A stretch of DNA of 64,000 bases from Paeniglutamicibacter cryotolerans (GTDB lineage Bacteria > Actinomycetota > Actinomycetes > Actinomycetales > Micrococcaceae): positions 248,001 through 312,000 of the forward strand of contig NZ_JACHVS010000001.1 of the NCBI RefSeq assembly GCF_014190875.1, written 5' to 3'. The notes under the pieces are model-generated. The model saw nothing but the letters and a program-made list of their open reading frames with translations. It was not told the DNA's origin and searched no databases. The position numbers and the translations under genes were made by a program. Positions within the stretch are counted from its first letter, which is position 1. Every line of letters begins with the position of its first letter. This document shows positions 52,753-60,731 of the stretch, piece by piece.

Positions 52753-54330
52753 ATGTCTCGTCGCATGGATGGCCGACGCCTCTCATGGGTTCGGTTACTG
52801 CTAGTTGTCGGCCTTCTGGCTGCCCTGGTCTTGGTCGGAATGTCGTCTTGGACGTCAAACCGCGATGCGGCACGGGCCGCCGAGTCTGGCCAATGGTTCG
52901 GCTCATACGTCGATGCCACGTCGACTCCGTTCTATCCACTCGCGGAAAACATCGGCGAAGGCCAGCGAGTCGTGTTGGCCTTCGCCGTAGCGGATCCAAA
53001 AGAGCCCTGCCGACCGTCGTGGGGCGGCTACTACACGATGGATCAAGCGAACGAGACCTTCGACCTGGACCGTCAAATAGCACGCTTGAAGGAGCAGGGT
53101 GGCTCCGTGGTCGTTTCCACCGGCGGGTTGCTCAACGACGAATTGGCGACCGCGTGTAAGGACGTACCAAAAATCGTCGAAGGCTACGAACAGTTGCTGG
53201 AGCGATACGACTCGACCGTCCTTGACCTCGATGTCGAGGGCGACGATTTGGAAGACGTGGACTCCGGAGCTCGCAGGGCTGACGCTGTTGCCTCCGTTCA
53301 GGAACATGCGGCCAAGGCAGGGAAACCGGTTCAGGTATGGGTCACTCTCCCGGTGGATACCCGCGGATTGACCGCCAGCGGACTCTCGGAGGTGCAGCGC
53401 TTGCTCGATGGCGGCGTGGACCTCACCGGGGTCAACCTGATGACGATGAATTTCGGTGAAACACGGGCAGCTGGCCAAAGCATGGCTGATGCCTCCGAGC
53501 AGGCAGCCAACAGCACCCATGCCCAGCTCAAAGAGCTCTACCGACAAATGGGCCTCGACATCGGGGACCAGACCCTCTGGTCGAAAATTGGGCTGACCCC
53601 GATGATTGGGCAGAACGATTTGCTCGGAGAGGTCTTCACCCTCGATGATGCCGCTGCATTGAATTCCTTTGCCGTGGCCAACCGCGTTGGTCGGGTTTCC
53701 ATGTGGTCAGCCAACCGCGATCAGGATTGCGGGCCGAATAACCCGGATCCCCAACGAGTCTCGAACAATTGCAGCGGCACACCTCAACAGGACGGGTCCT
53801 TCGCTGTAGCACTTTCAGCAAATCTCGACGCGACTAAAGTGATCGCCCTTCCAGATCCGTCGCCGATGCCTGCACCGGTCGAGACGGCGATCGTGGACGA
53901 CCCAGCCAAGAGCCCTTACCCGATATGGAATGTCCAAGCCGCCTACCCCAAGGCGGAACGAATTGTGTGGCGCGGCAACGTCTATGAGGCCAAGTGGTGG
54001 ACCCAGGGAGACGCACCCGACGCACCGGTCGCCGAGGCGGCGTCCACCCCATGGCTACTGATCGGTCCGGTACTTCCCGGCGACAAGCCGGCCGCACTAC
54101 CGGCCATACCCAAGGGCCTATACCCCGCTTGGTCCCCGACCATCGTCTATCAGAAGGCTGACCGGGTCGTACTTGAGGGACGCATCTTTGAAGCGAAGTG
54201 GTGGACTCAGGCCAATAGTCCCCAGGCGGCGCTTCAGGGCGCACCCGATTCGCCTTGGGTGCAGCTAACCGATGCTCAGGTGCGCCTTCTGGTGGATCAG
54301 GCCGAGGAGAAGGCCAGCAGCAGTAAATAG
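52753..54330 (+). CDS. Secreted GH18-like protein with two chitin-binding-type modules
   Basis: A 525-residue exported protein; the ATG at 52753 follows AAGGGGA. An N-terminal hydrophobic segment (LLLVVGLLAALVLVGM, about residues 15-30) acts as signal or anchor. The GH18 barrel has the catalytic strand STVLDLDVEGDDL, where the Glu is kept and the usual DGxDxDxE is loosely matched. Two repeats, IWNVQAAYPKAERIVWRGNV-YEAKWWTQG and AWSPTIVYQKADRVVLEGRI-FEAKWWTQA, are CBM5/12-type modules. Divergent from the glycan synthase operon by 247 bases, it may process or modify the exported polymer, as GH18-like PgaB does for PNAG. Confidence 0.85.
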   Translation: MSRRMDGRRLSWVRLLLVVGLLAALVLVGMSSWTSNRDAARAAESGQWFGSYVDATSTPFYPLAENIGEGQRVVLAFAVADPKEPCRPSWGGYYTMDQANETFDLDRQIARLKEQGGSVVVSTGGLLNDELATACKDVPKIVEGYEQLLERYDSTVLDLDVEGDDLEDVDSGARRADAVASVQEHAAKAGKPVQVWVTLPVDTRGLTASGLSEVQRLLDGGVDLTGVNLMTMNFGETRAAGQSMADASEQAANSTHAQLKELYRQMGLDIGDQTLWSKIGLTPMIGQNDLLGEVFTLDDAAALNSFAVANRVGRVSMWSANRDQDCGPNNPDPQRVSNNCSGTPQQDGSFAVALSANLDATKVIALPDPSPMPAPVETAIVDDPAKSPYPIWNVQAAYPKAERIVWRGNVYEAKWWTQGDAPDAPVAEAASTPWLLIGPVLPGDKPAALPAIPKGLYPAWSPTIVYQKADRVVLEGRIFEAKWWTQANSPQAALQGAPDSPWVQLTDAQVRLLVDQAEEKASSSK

Positions 54331-54652
54331 GTTCGGTCCGGATGGCGGAACGCTTCCGGACCACCTCGGGCAGTGGAGGGGCAGGCTTCTTTCCCGCTGG
54401 CATGCCAGTCGGAGAGGGGCCTGCTACCGTCCCTGCGAAGCTGCGACCGGGCCCATCAGCAGTCGATCAGCCGAGCATGATGCAGTGTGTGCCCGTGTGG
54501 TGGTTGGAAGCCCCCTCTGCTCGATACCCCACCCTTGGCTGCACATCGCTCCAGCGTGCTAATAAACGAGGGCCCCAGTGCACGAGAGTTCTCTGCGGCA
54601 CGTCACTGGATGCTCCTCCTGAAGCACTGATCGGGCCGCCGGCCGAAGTCCC
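54331..54652. other. Intergenic region after the GH18 gene
   Basis: About 320 bases lie between convergent genes. I see no conserved frame and no strong terminator hairpin. Confidence 0.5.
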
Positions 54653-54994
54653 CTATGGGGATAGGACCGCTCGTGCGGCCTTGTCGCCGGCGATAGCACC
54701 GTAGATGACCCCTGCCAGCATCGATGCAGTGGACAGTCCCAACGCCACGGCCTGCGGCACTTCCGCAGGGAGTAAAAAGGCCGGAAGTGCACAGGCAATG
54801 GCAATATACGCACCGATGACTGTGGGACGTTCGGCAGCTCGATGTGCCGCGGTCCAGGTCGCCGGGCTGGACATGGTCGTTGTGGTGCGGATGCCCACCA
54901 GCGAATTAACGCCGATACGTCCGTCAGCGCAGCGACGTGCCACCACCATGAGCACGAGGTAACAGGCCAGCATGAGTATCACGGCAAAGATCAT
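54653..54994 (-). CDS. SdpI-family small membrane protein
   Basis: A 113-residue protein (ATG at 54994) with three to four transmembrane helices: MIFAVILMLACYLVLMVVA, VIGAYIAIACALPAFLLP and QAVALGLSTASMLAGVIYGA. The conserved segment IGVNSLVGIRTTTTMSSPATWTAAHRAA matches the SdpI family, where SdpI of Bacillus is the immunity protein against SdpC. In actinobacteria the role is unknown and no toxin gene is adjacent. It lies 41 bases after the menC stop on the same strand. Confidence 0.8.
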   Translation of the reverse strand: MIFAVILMLACYLVLMVVARRCADGRIGVNSLVGIRTTTTMSSPATWTAAHRAAERPTVIGAYIAIACALPAFLLPAEVPQAVALGLSTASMLAGVIYGAIAGDKAARAVLSP

Positions 54995-55035
54995 GTAATC
55001 CAGCCTAGCTCGGCACCTAGCTGTTGCGGATTGCC

Positions 55036-56040
55036 CTATCGGGCCTCTAGCCGGGCATAAGCCAGCCGGAGGCGCCGCATCCACCAGTCCACACGTTCGG
55101 CAAGCGCAGCATGCCGCTCTAGCAGTTCGGGATCGGCAATGACCTCCCGCAGGTCCAGTTCCCCGTCGACGGCGGTGTAGGGATCCGTGGTGACGTCCGC
55201 TGCCAACAGCGAACCGGTGCCCAGCCCGCACGCGAACGGAAGTTCGGGGAGGGCAGCAGCCAGCGCGGCGCCCATGCGCAAACCCACCGAGGAGTCCAAT
55301 GCCGAGCTGACCACCGCCGGCAATCCGGCACGCGTGACGATATCAAGGGCCCGGCGGACCCCACCGAGCGGCTGAGCCTTGACGACGATCAGGTCTGCCG
55401 CATCCTGGCGGGCCACGGCGATCGGATCGGATTCCTTACGCACGGATTCATCGGCCGCTATCAGCACACCCAGCCCACGACGGGCCACCTCGAGCCGCAG
55501 CCGGCGCAGGCCCCCGATGCCCGCAACCGGTTGTTCGGCATACTGCAGGCAGTAGGGGGCCAGTGCTTCGAGCGCGGCCAGTGCCTGCTCATGGTTCCAG
55601 CCCTCGTTGGCATCGATGCGAATCGCAGCATCGGGCAACAGCCGGCGGACTTCGGCTACGCGGGCCACATCGGCGGCGAGGTCCTGACCACGTTCGGCGA
55701 CCTTCACCTTAACCGTGTGTGTCGCGTCGTAGTTGGCAAGCACGGAGTGGACCCCGTCCACGGAAACCGCGGGAACCGTCGCGTTAACCGGCACGGCATC
55801 GCGCACCGGTTCCGGGAAGCCCTCCCAGCCGGCCTCAATGGCTGCAGCTAGCCAGGCGGACGCCTCGTCCGGGCCGTATTCCAGAAAAGGCGAAAACTCT
55901 GAAAACCCGACCGGCCCCTCGAAAATCATGACCTCTCGCTCCAGCACACCACGGAATTTCACTCGCATCGGCAGTGAAACCACGTGGGCCCGGGCGATCA
56001 TTTCTTCCAGCGGGGGCAGCGTCATCATACCTTCGAGCAT
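55036..56040 (-). CDS. menC: o-Succinylbenzoate synthase
   Basis: Enolase-superfamily enzyme that dehydrates SHCHC in menaquinone synthesis. The 334-residue product has the catalytic Lys region HTVKVKVAERG, the metal ligands AIRIDANEGW, LQYAEQPV and AADESV, and the second Lys in LIVVKAQPLGG, followed by SSALDSSVGLRMG. The start may be the first ATG (56040) or ATG at 56028 or 56025; a GGAGG lies directly before the first, which is too close for it and favours a later start. It faces the PAP2 gene. Confidence 0.9.
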   Translation of the reverse strand: MLEGMMTLPPLEEMIARAHVVSLPMRVKFRGVLEREVMIFEGPVGFSEFSPFLEYGPDEASAWLAAAIEAGWEGFPEPVRDAVPVNATVPAVSVDGVHSVLANYDATHTVKVKVAERGQDLAADVARVAEVRRLLPDAAIRIDANEGWNHEQALAALEALAPYCLQYAEQPVAGIGGLRRLRLEVARRGLGVLIAADESVRKESDPIAVARQDAADLIVVKAQPLGGVRRALDIVTRAGLPAVVSSALDSSVGLRMGAALAAALPELPFACGLGTGSLLAADVTTDPYTAVDGELDLREVIADPELLERHAALAERVDWWMRRLRLAYARLEAR

Positions 56041-56091
56041 ATCCTCCGATCCCGGTGGCAGAGGAAGTTCAGAGGAAGTTCAGAGGAGACT

Positions 56092-57060
56092 ATGGCACCC
56101 TTAAAGGCAATGGATGACCTGATGGCGAACCGGCACCGCGGTCTACGAAGCACACGTCCCAGCCTCGCCCTGTCCCGCTCCTGGTTCGGATTCTGCGCGG
56201 GGCTTGGCATCGTGTTCTGCGGCGTCTACGCACTCTTCGTCTTATCCCGCAAGGGCCAGCGGATCGACGATGCTGCCCTCGTCAGCGCATTGCACTTCAT
56301 GAATGCCAATGCAATACGACAGCCGGCCATGGACTTCATGAATGCGATGCCAGCTGTCTGTGCCGTTATTGCAGTCCTTGCCCTGATACTGGCTTTTGTT
56401 CGCGGACGGCTCGTTGCGCCCCCCGCCATAGCCGCTATGTCATTTGCTGCTGCTGTGCTGAGTACCCAGGTCTTGAAACACGGGATCCTCGTGCGTCCCA
56501 ACCACGGAATTTCCGAGGCCACCATGAACTCGTTCCCCTCGGGGCACACCACCACCGCCGCGTCTGCCCTGTTCACCGTCCTGCTGCTCACCCCACCGGC
56601 TTTCCGCACGTGGGTATCGGTTGTTGGAGGTGGCTTTGCTGCCATTGCCGGCGCCGCGACGCTGCTGCTCGGCTGGCACCGGCCCTCGGACGTGCTGGCC
56701 GCCTACCTCGTCGCCGCCTTCTGGGCCGTACTGGGGGCCGCGGGGCTTGCCATCTGGTCGGCCCGCCCCGGCAACTGCCATGCGCTCTCCTTAACAACAC
56801 ACGAAAGGATCGGGTTCGTTCCCCGTCTACTTTTCGCCTTGGGCGTCCTGGGAACCTGCATCGGCTCGACCCTCTGGCTGTTGGTATCTGCCTCCGGTTC
56901 CGTGGCCGCAAACCAGTCCCGATACCTGTTGGTGCTGTCGGCTACCTTGTTGTTGATCCTGTCCCTGGCGATGGTGCTGACCGTGGGCATGCAATGGATA
57001 CTGGCCCACTATCGGGTCGATGCCGCAGGTCACCGCGGTCGCGACCTCGGAATGAAGTAG
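56092..57060 (+). CDS. PAP2-family membrane phosphatase
   Basis: A 322-residue integral membrane phosphatase with about seven hydrophobic helices. The tripartite lipid-phosphatase motif is KHGILVRPNHG, FPSGHTTTAASAL and GWHRPSDVLAAYL, where the two His and the Arg are catalytic. Undecaprenyl- or phosphatidyl-phosphate are plausible substrates. The ATG follows GAGGAG; just upstream there is a short tandem repeat (gaggaagttca, two and a half copies, about 56061-56087). Its 3' end overlaps the convergent MFS gene by 31 bases. Confidence 0.9.
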   Translation: MAPLKAMDDLMANRHRGLRSTRPSLALSRSWFGFCAGLGIVFCGVYALFVLSRKGQRIDDAALVSALHFMNANAIRQPAMDFMNAMPAVCAVIAVLALILAFVRGRLVAPPAIAAMSFAAAVLSTQVLKHGILVRPNHGISEATMNSFPSGHTTTAASALFTVLLLTPPAFRTWVSVVGGGFAAIAGAATLLLGWHRPSDVLAAYLVAAFWAVLGAAGLAIWSARPGNCHALSLTTHERIGFVPRLLFALGVLGTCIGSTLWLLVSASGSVAANQSRYLLVLSATLLLILSLAMVLTVGMQWILAHYRVDAAGHRGRDLGMK

Positions 57061-58216
57061 CCAAAGAGCACTGCGCCGAGCAGCGAGATGCCAGCGACAG
57101 CCCAGATGCCGACTGCCAGCGAAAGGGTCGCTGCCAGGGCGGAAAGCAGGACGGGGCCGGCCATGACACCACCATCGGCCATCAGACGCCACAGCCCCAG
57201 AAACTGCGGGCGTCCATGCTCGGGCGAGTGGTCGGCACCCAGTGTCATGACAATGCCCGAACCGATGCCGTTGCCCAAGCCCAGCAACATGGCCGCCAGC
57301 AAGAGCGTCGTGCCCCCGGAAGCCAACGGCATCAGGCCCAGTGCAACTGCCATGATGAGCATGCACGGCACGGCAACCCAGACCCGTCCGCGCCGGTCCA
57401 TGACCTTGCCTGCCGGGTAGAAGACCAGCATGTCGATCGCCCCGGACAGCCCGTAGATCAGCGATGCAGTGGTGGCATCCAGGCCCAGATTGTCCGCCCA
57501 GAGCGGGATCACCACCTGGCGCGAAGCCCGCACGGCGGCGATGCAGAACACCCCGAGCCCTACTGTGGCTAGCGGGCGCCAGTGGTTTCTCGCGATCCCC
57601 GCCATGGTGATCTTCCGCGTGGTGCCGTCGGCTGCTCGAGGGGGCGACCGCACTTCGAGGTCCGGTATGCGCAGGCTGATCACCATGGCGGCGATCAGGG
57701 CGCCCAGACCCACCCAGTAGGCCCCGGTGATCCCGATCAGGCTCATCACGCCGGCAGCGGCAAAAGGGCCGATGAATACGCCGATGCGCGCCACCCCGCC
57801 GAGTGTGGACATGGCCCGGGCCCGGAATTCGGGTGGGACGGCCTCGGCCAGATAGCTCTGTCGGGCCAGGTTGAAGACCGATCCGGCCATGCCGATCATC
57901 AGCACGCCGATGGCGAAGATGCCGAGCTGCGAATCGAAAATGCCCAGCCCCATGCCGAGCGCGGCCCAGGCAGCTGCGGCCGTCATCGCCTTGCGTTCGC
58001 CCCACTTGGCGGTCATCAGCGCGGGGGAACGTTGGAGAGCAGCGATCCGACGCCGACCAGCGTGATGACCAGGGCGGCGGCGGCAATGGACGCGCCGCGT
58101 TCCCTGGCCGAGAGCGCGATCACCGGCATGACGGCACCGAGGCCGACCGAGTACAGCAGCGAAGGGGCATAGACCTTCAGGGCCGTGGCGCGCAGGCTGA
58201 AGGGGGGTTCGCTCAT
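57030..58216 (-). pseudogene. MFS transporter broken by a one-base frameshift in a C-run
   Basis: The N-terminal 66 codons (MSEPPFSLRATALKVYAPSL, then VITLVGVGSLLSNVPP) run into a stop at about 58016, while the rest (ALMTAKWGERKAMTAAAAWA through VPPEFRARAMSTLGGVARIG and HSPEHGRPQFLGLWRLMADG to the end) is open in another frame. Adding one base to the five-G run at 58023-58027 (C-run on the coding strand) gives NVPPALMTAKWG and restores a normal ~395-residue major facilitator protein with twelve helices. It is a recent pseudogene, a phase-variable gene or a sequencing error. The substrate is unknown. Confidence 0.75.
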
Positions 58217-58251
58217 CCCCCCACCCTATGCCCGGGGCGCGGAGCCCCGGC

Positions 58252-58947
58252 TCAGGCAGTCGGGGCAGCAAAGACGGATTCCAGGTATCCGTTCCAGGCT
58301 CCGCTGGTTGCCGCCGCATCGGCTCCCGGAGCGAAGTCGTGCACCGTCAGACCGACCCGGGCGCCGAAGGCATTACGTCCGAAGATCCGCACCATGGCAT
58401 CATCGGTGCGCAGGCCCAGGAAGTTCTCGTTCCCGAAGTCCACCACGGCATCCACCCGTCCGAGCCCGGGAAGCTGGAGGTTCACGTCCTGCCCGGCCAC
58501 CACGTCCGCGAGGCCCAAGGCGGCGAGCAAGGTGTCCAGCGCTCCGGGTGCCACAGCCGCCGCGGGTCCCTGAACCTCGCAGAAGACGACCGGTCGGCCA
58601 TCGAAGTGCAACAGGTACTGGCCCAGGGTGTGCAGGTAGAAGGCGGTGTGCTTCGAGGCGGCATCGTACTGTTGATCCCAGTCGTCGACGAAGATGCCGC
58701 TGTGGACATAATGAAGCGCCGTTCCTTGATCGCCCGGGGTGAGCACGTGTTCAAGCTGGTTGTACCAGCCGTCCGGTCCCTCCATCCGTGTGACCAGATG
58801 TGTGGGGTGTTCCTCCACCGTGCGCGCGACGGGCCACTGATCGGTCGGGAACATCCAGGCCGGAGTGCCCGCGGTGACGGCTTCCCAGATGCGCTCCGGC
58901 GTCGCCGGAAGCACCGAATCGTGAATGATTTCGAATTCCCTGCTCAT
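58252..58947 (-). CDS. SRPBCC/AHSA1-type domain protein
   Basis: A 231-residue soluble protein with an N-terminal START/SRPBCC fold: FEIIHDSVLPATPERIWEAV, the usual strand-helix start, followed by THLVTRMEGPDGWYNQLEHV and a C-terminal part (FGARVGLTVHDFAPGADAAA). AHSA1-like proteins bind hydrophobic ligands. It overlaps the truncated ArsR-type gene by ATGA, so the pair forms the familiar regulator/SRPBCC operon. The ligand is unknown. Confidence 0.8.
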   Translation of the reverse strand: MSREFEIIHDSVLPATPERIWEAVTAGTPAWMFPTDQWPVARTVEEHPTHLVTRMEGPDGWYNQLEHVLTPGDQGTALHYVHSGIFVDDWDQQYDAASKHTAFYLHTLGQYLLHFDGRPVVFCEVQGPAAAVAPGALDTLLAALGLADVVAGQDVNLQLPGLGRVDAVVDFGNENFLGLRTDDAMVRIFGRNAFGARVGLTVHDFAPGADAAATSGAWNGYLESVFAAPTA

Positions 58948-59408
58948 GACTGCTTCTCCTTGGGTTTCGGGTGCAGCGCCACGAGGACGCGGTGGTTGCG
59001 CCCCTTCGGTGCCGTTCCGTCGTGGTATTTTTCGACTAGGCCGGCCATCGTGGTCCCCAGTTCGGCGCTGAATGCGGTGCGCGCCCGGGCATCGGCGAAG
59101 ATGATCTCGGCGTCAATGGCAAAGACCGGTAGTTGCTGTTTGGAAGCGGTGGCACCGGCGATCAGCCGGCCCAGCTCGCGCACCAGCCGGGCGGCCAGCG
59201 CCAGCATCCACCAGGCCGATGCCTGATCGCGTAGTCGTCCCGGGTCCGGCGCCAGTTCGGGCAGGGCCTCGGGTGAAATGACAAGGGCCGTGGCGGTGGC
59301 CCGGACGAGCCGCTCGGTCAGGTTCTCCCGGCGCCGCGTTTCAACCAGCTCCACCAGTCCGTGTTCCTCGAGCATCTTCAGGTGGTAGCCGAGCTTCTGC
59401 CGAGGCAA
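58944..59408 (-). pseudogene. ArsR-type regulator lacking its N-terminus
   Basis: The open frame begins with a TTG (59408) in the middle of the winged helix: PRQKLGYHLKMLEEHGLVEL is the recognition helix and wing, followed by a normal C-terminal effector part of about 130 residues. An in-frame TAG lies just upstream, so helices 1-2 of the DNA-binding domain (about 40 residues) are absent. The 35 bases to the MBL gene hold no start with a ribosome-binding site. A deletion at this junction is likely; the remaining protein should not bind DNA normally. It is coupled to the SRPBCC gene. Confidence 0.65.
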
Positions 59409-59443
59409 CCCCTACCTGCCACCAGGGGTCCCTAGCTGTACGC

Positions 59444-60313
59444 CTAGCGAAGCTGCGCCCGGGTGGCATTGACCCGGTTCAGCAGGTGTCGGGACTGAAT
59501 CGGTCCGTAGGGAAGCACCGGGATGGCCTTGGTGAAGTCATCCGCCTGCTCCTGAATCGCTCCGGTACAGGTCAGGATCGCCTGACGGAGCTTGTGGAAC
59601 TCGGTGCGCACGAAGGCCAGGTCCACCGGGTCCCCGTGCCCGGGGACGATCACCGTGTACAGGTCGTCTATCGCTATTAGTTTGCCGAGCACCTTCTGCC
59701 ATTCCATCGGGAAGGAATCCTCGAAGCTCGGCGGAGCGCCCTGTTCAAGCAAATCACCGGCGAACAGCACGGATCCCGCGGAGACAAGCAGGTCGCCATC
59801 GGTGTGGCCGCGGCCAAGGTGGAAGAGCGTCACCACGTGGTTGCCCAGATCGATGTCCACGGGGTGATCGCGCACCAGCGAATCGGGGAGCACGATCTCC
59901 GTGTAGTCTCCCCGCCCCGCAGCCATCTCGGGTTCTGTATCGACAACCAATGCGCGCTGGGACTCGCCGTTGAGGGCGATTTCCTCCGCCGCCCGCAGGT
60001 GCGCCCAGATCCCGTCAATCCCCTTGGCCCGGAAGTAGTCGTTGCCGAAGAAGTGGTCCCCGTGGGCATGGGTGTTGATCAGCGTCAGTGGCAGGTTGGT
60101 CACGGCCCTGACGGCGGCGTAGGTGGGGGCCGCCTCGCGGGGGCCTGCTCCCGGGTCGATGACCAGGGCGCGCTCGTCGCCGACGATCAACCCGGTGTTC
60201 ATGGTGAACCCCGCATGGACCAGCACCCAGCTGCGTTCACCGATGTACTCCCAACCAGCAGCCTCGGCAGCGGTTTTCAGTTCCTGTGTTGGTTCGGTTT
60301 CCTGCATTCCCAT
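59444..60313 (-). CDS. MBL-fold metallo-hydrolase
   Basis: A 289-residue metallo-beta-lactamase-fold hydrolase; the ATG at 60313 has GAAGGG eight bases upstream, and the upstream extension is not conserved-looking. The zinc motif is INTHAHGDHFFGNDYF (HxHxDH), with the further ligands FHLGRGHTDGDLLV, VLFAGDLLEQGAPP and IVPGHGDPVD. Close to glyoxalase II-like and quinoprotein-relay MBL proteins; the substrate is not evident. It lies upstream of the truncated ArsR gene on the same strand. Confidence 0.88.
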   Translation of the reverse strand: MGMQETEPTQELKTAAEAAGWEYIGERSWVLVHAGFTMNTGLIVGDERALVIDPGAGPREAAPTYAAVRAVTNLPLTLINTHAHGDHFFGNDYFRAKGIDGIWAHLRAAEEIALNGESQRALVVDTEPEMAAGRGDYTEIVLPDSLVRDHPVDIDLGNHVVTLFHLGRGHTDGDLLVSAGSVLFAGDLLEQGAPPSFEDSFPMEWQKVLGKLIAIDDLYTVIVPGHGDPVDLAFVRTEFHKLRQAILTCTGAIQEQADDFTKAIPVLPYGPIQSRHLLNRVNATRAQLR

Positions 60314-60435
60314 GGGTGCGCCCTTCGTGAGTCCGGTTCTCACCCAAAAATACCCCGCACGGGACCGCATAAGCGCGAAAAAGCAGCCGGTGACGCCGAA
60401 TGCGTCAACCCCGGCCGCTTCGAACAGCCCCACGC

Positions 60436-60639
60436 TCAGCCGTGGTTGGCTATCCGCACCTCGCCAAAGGGTACGTGCTCATCGACCACGGCCTGTTCCG
60501 AGTGCGTACCGAGACCCCGGATCAGGACCCCGTTCTCACCCTCGGCAACGGACTCGCGGAAGATGGGCAGCAGCGTCGCCGCAAGGTGCTCATCCAAACC
60601 GGCAAGGAATTCCTGGTAGGCCACTGGTAGATCCTTCAT
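60436..60639 (-). CDS. Small hypothetical protein, 67 aa
   Basis: A 67-residue soluble protein (MKDLPVAYQEFLAGLDEHLA followed by TLLPIFRESVAEGENGVLIR and a short acidic tail) with a plausible helical composition and GC-rich third positions. No clear ribosome-binding site precedes the ATG. The overlapping plus-strand frame is less protein-like. I do not recognise a family. It lies between the E2 gene and the MBL gene on the same strand. Confidence 0.45.
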   Translation of the reverse strand: MKDLPVAYQEFLAGLDEHLAATLLPIFRESVAEGENGVLIRGLGTHSEQAVVDEHVPFGEVRIANHG

Positions 60640-60731
60640 GGCAAAAGGATAGGCGGCTTCGGCCGCAAATGGCAGAGGCCCGCGCGCCCCCTGTTGCCAG
60701 GGGCCGCACGGGCCCGAAGATGCCGGTTCGC

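Noticed and set aside
54653..54994. SdpI-like protein as immunity partner of a local toxin
   Set aside because: No SdpC-like toxin or export gene is adjacent; SdpI-family proteins are common without such partners.
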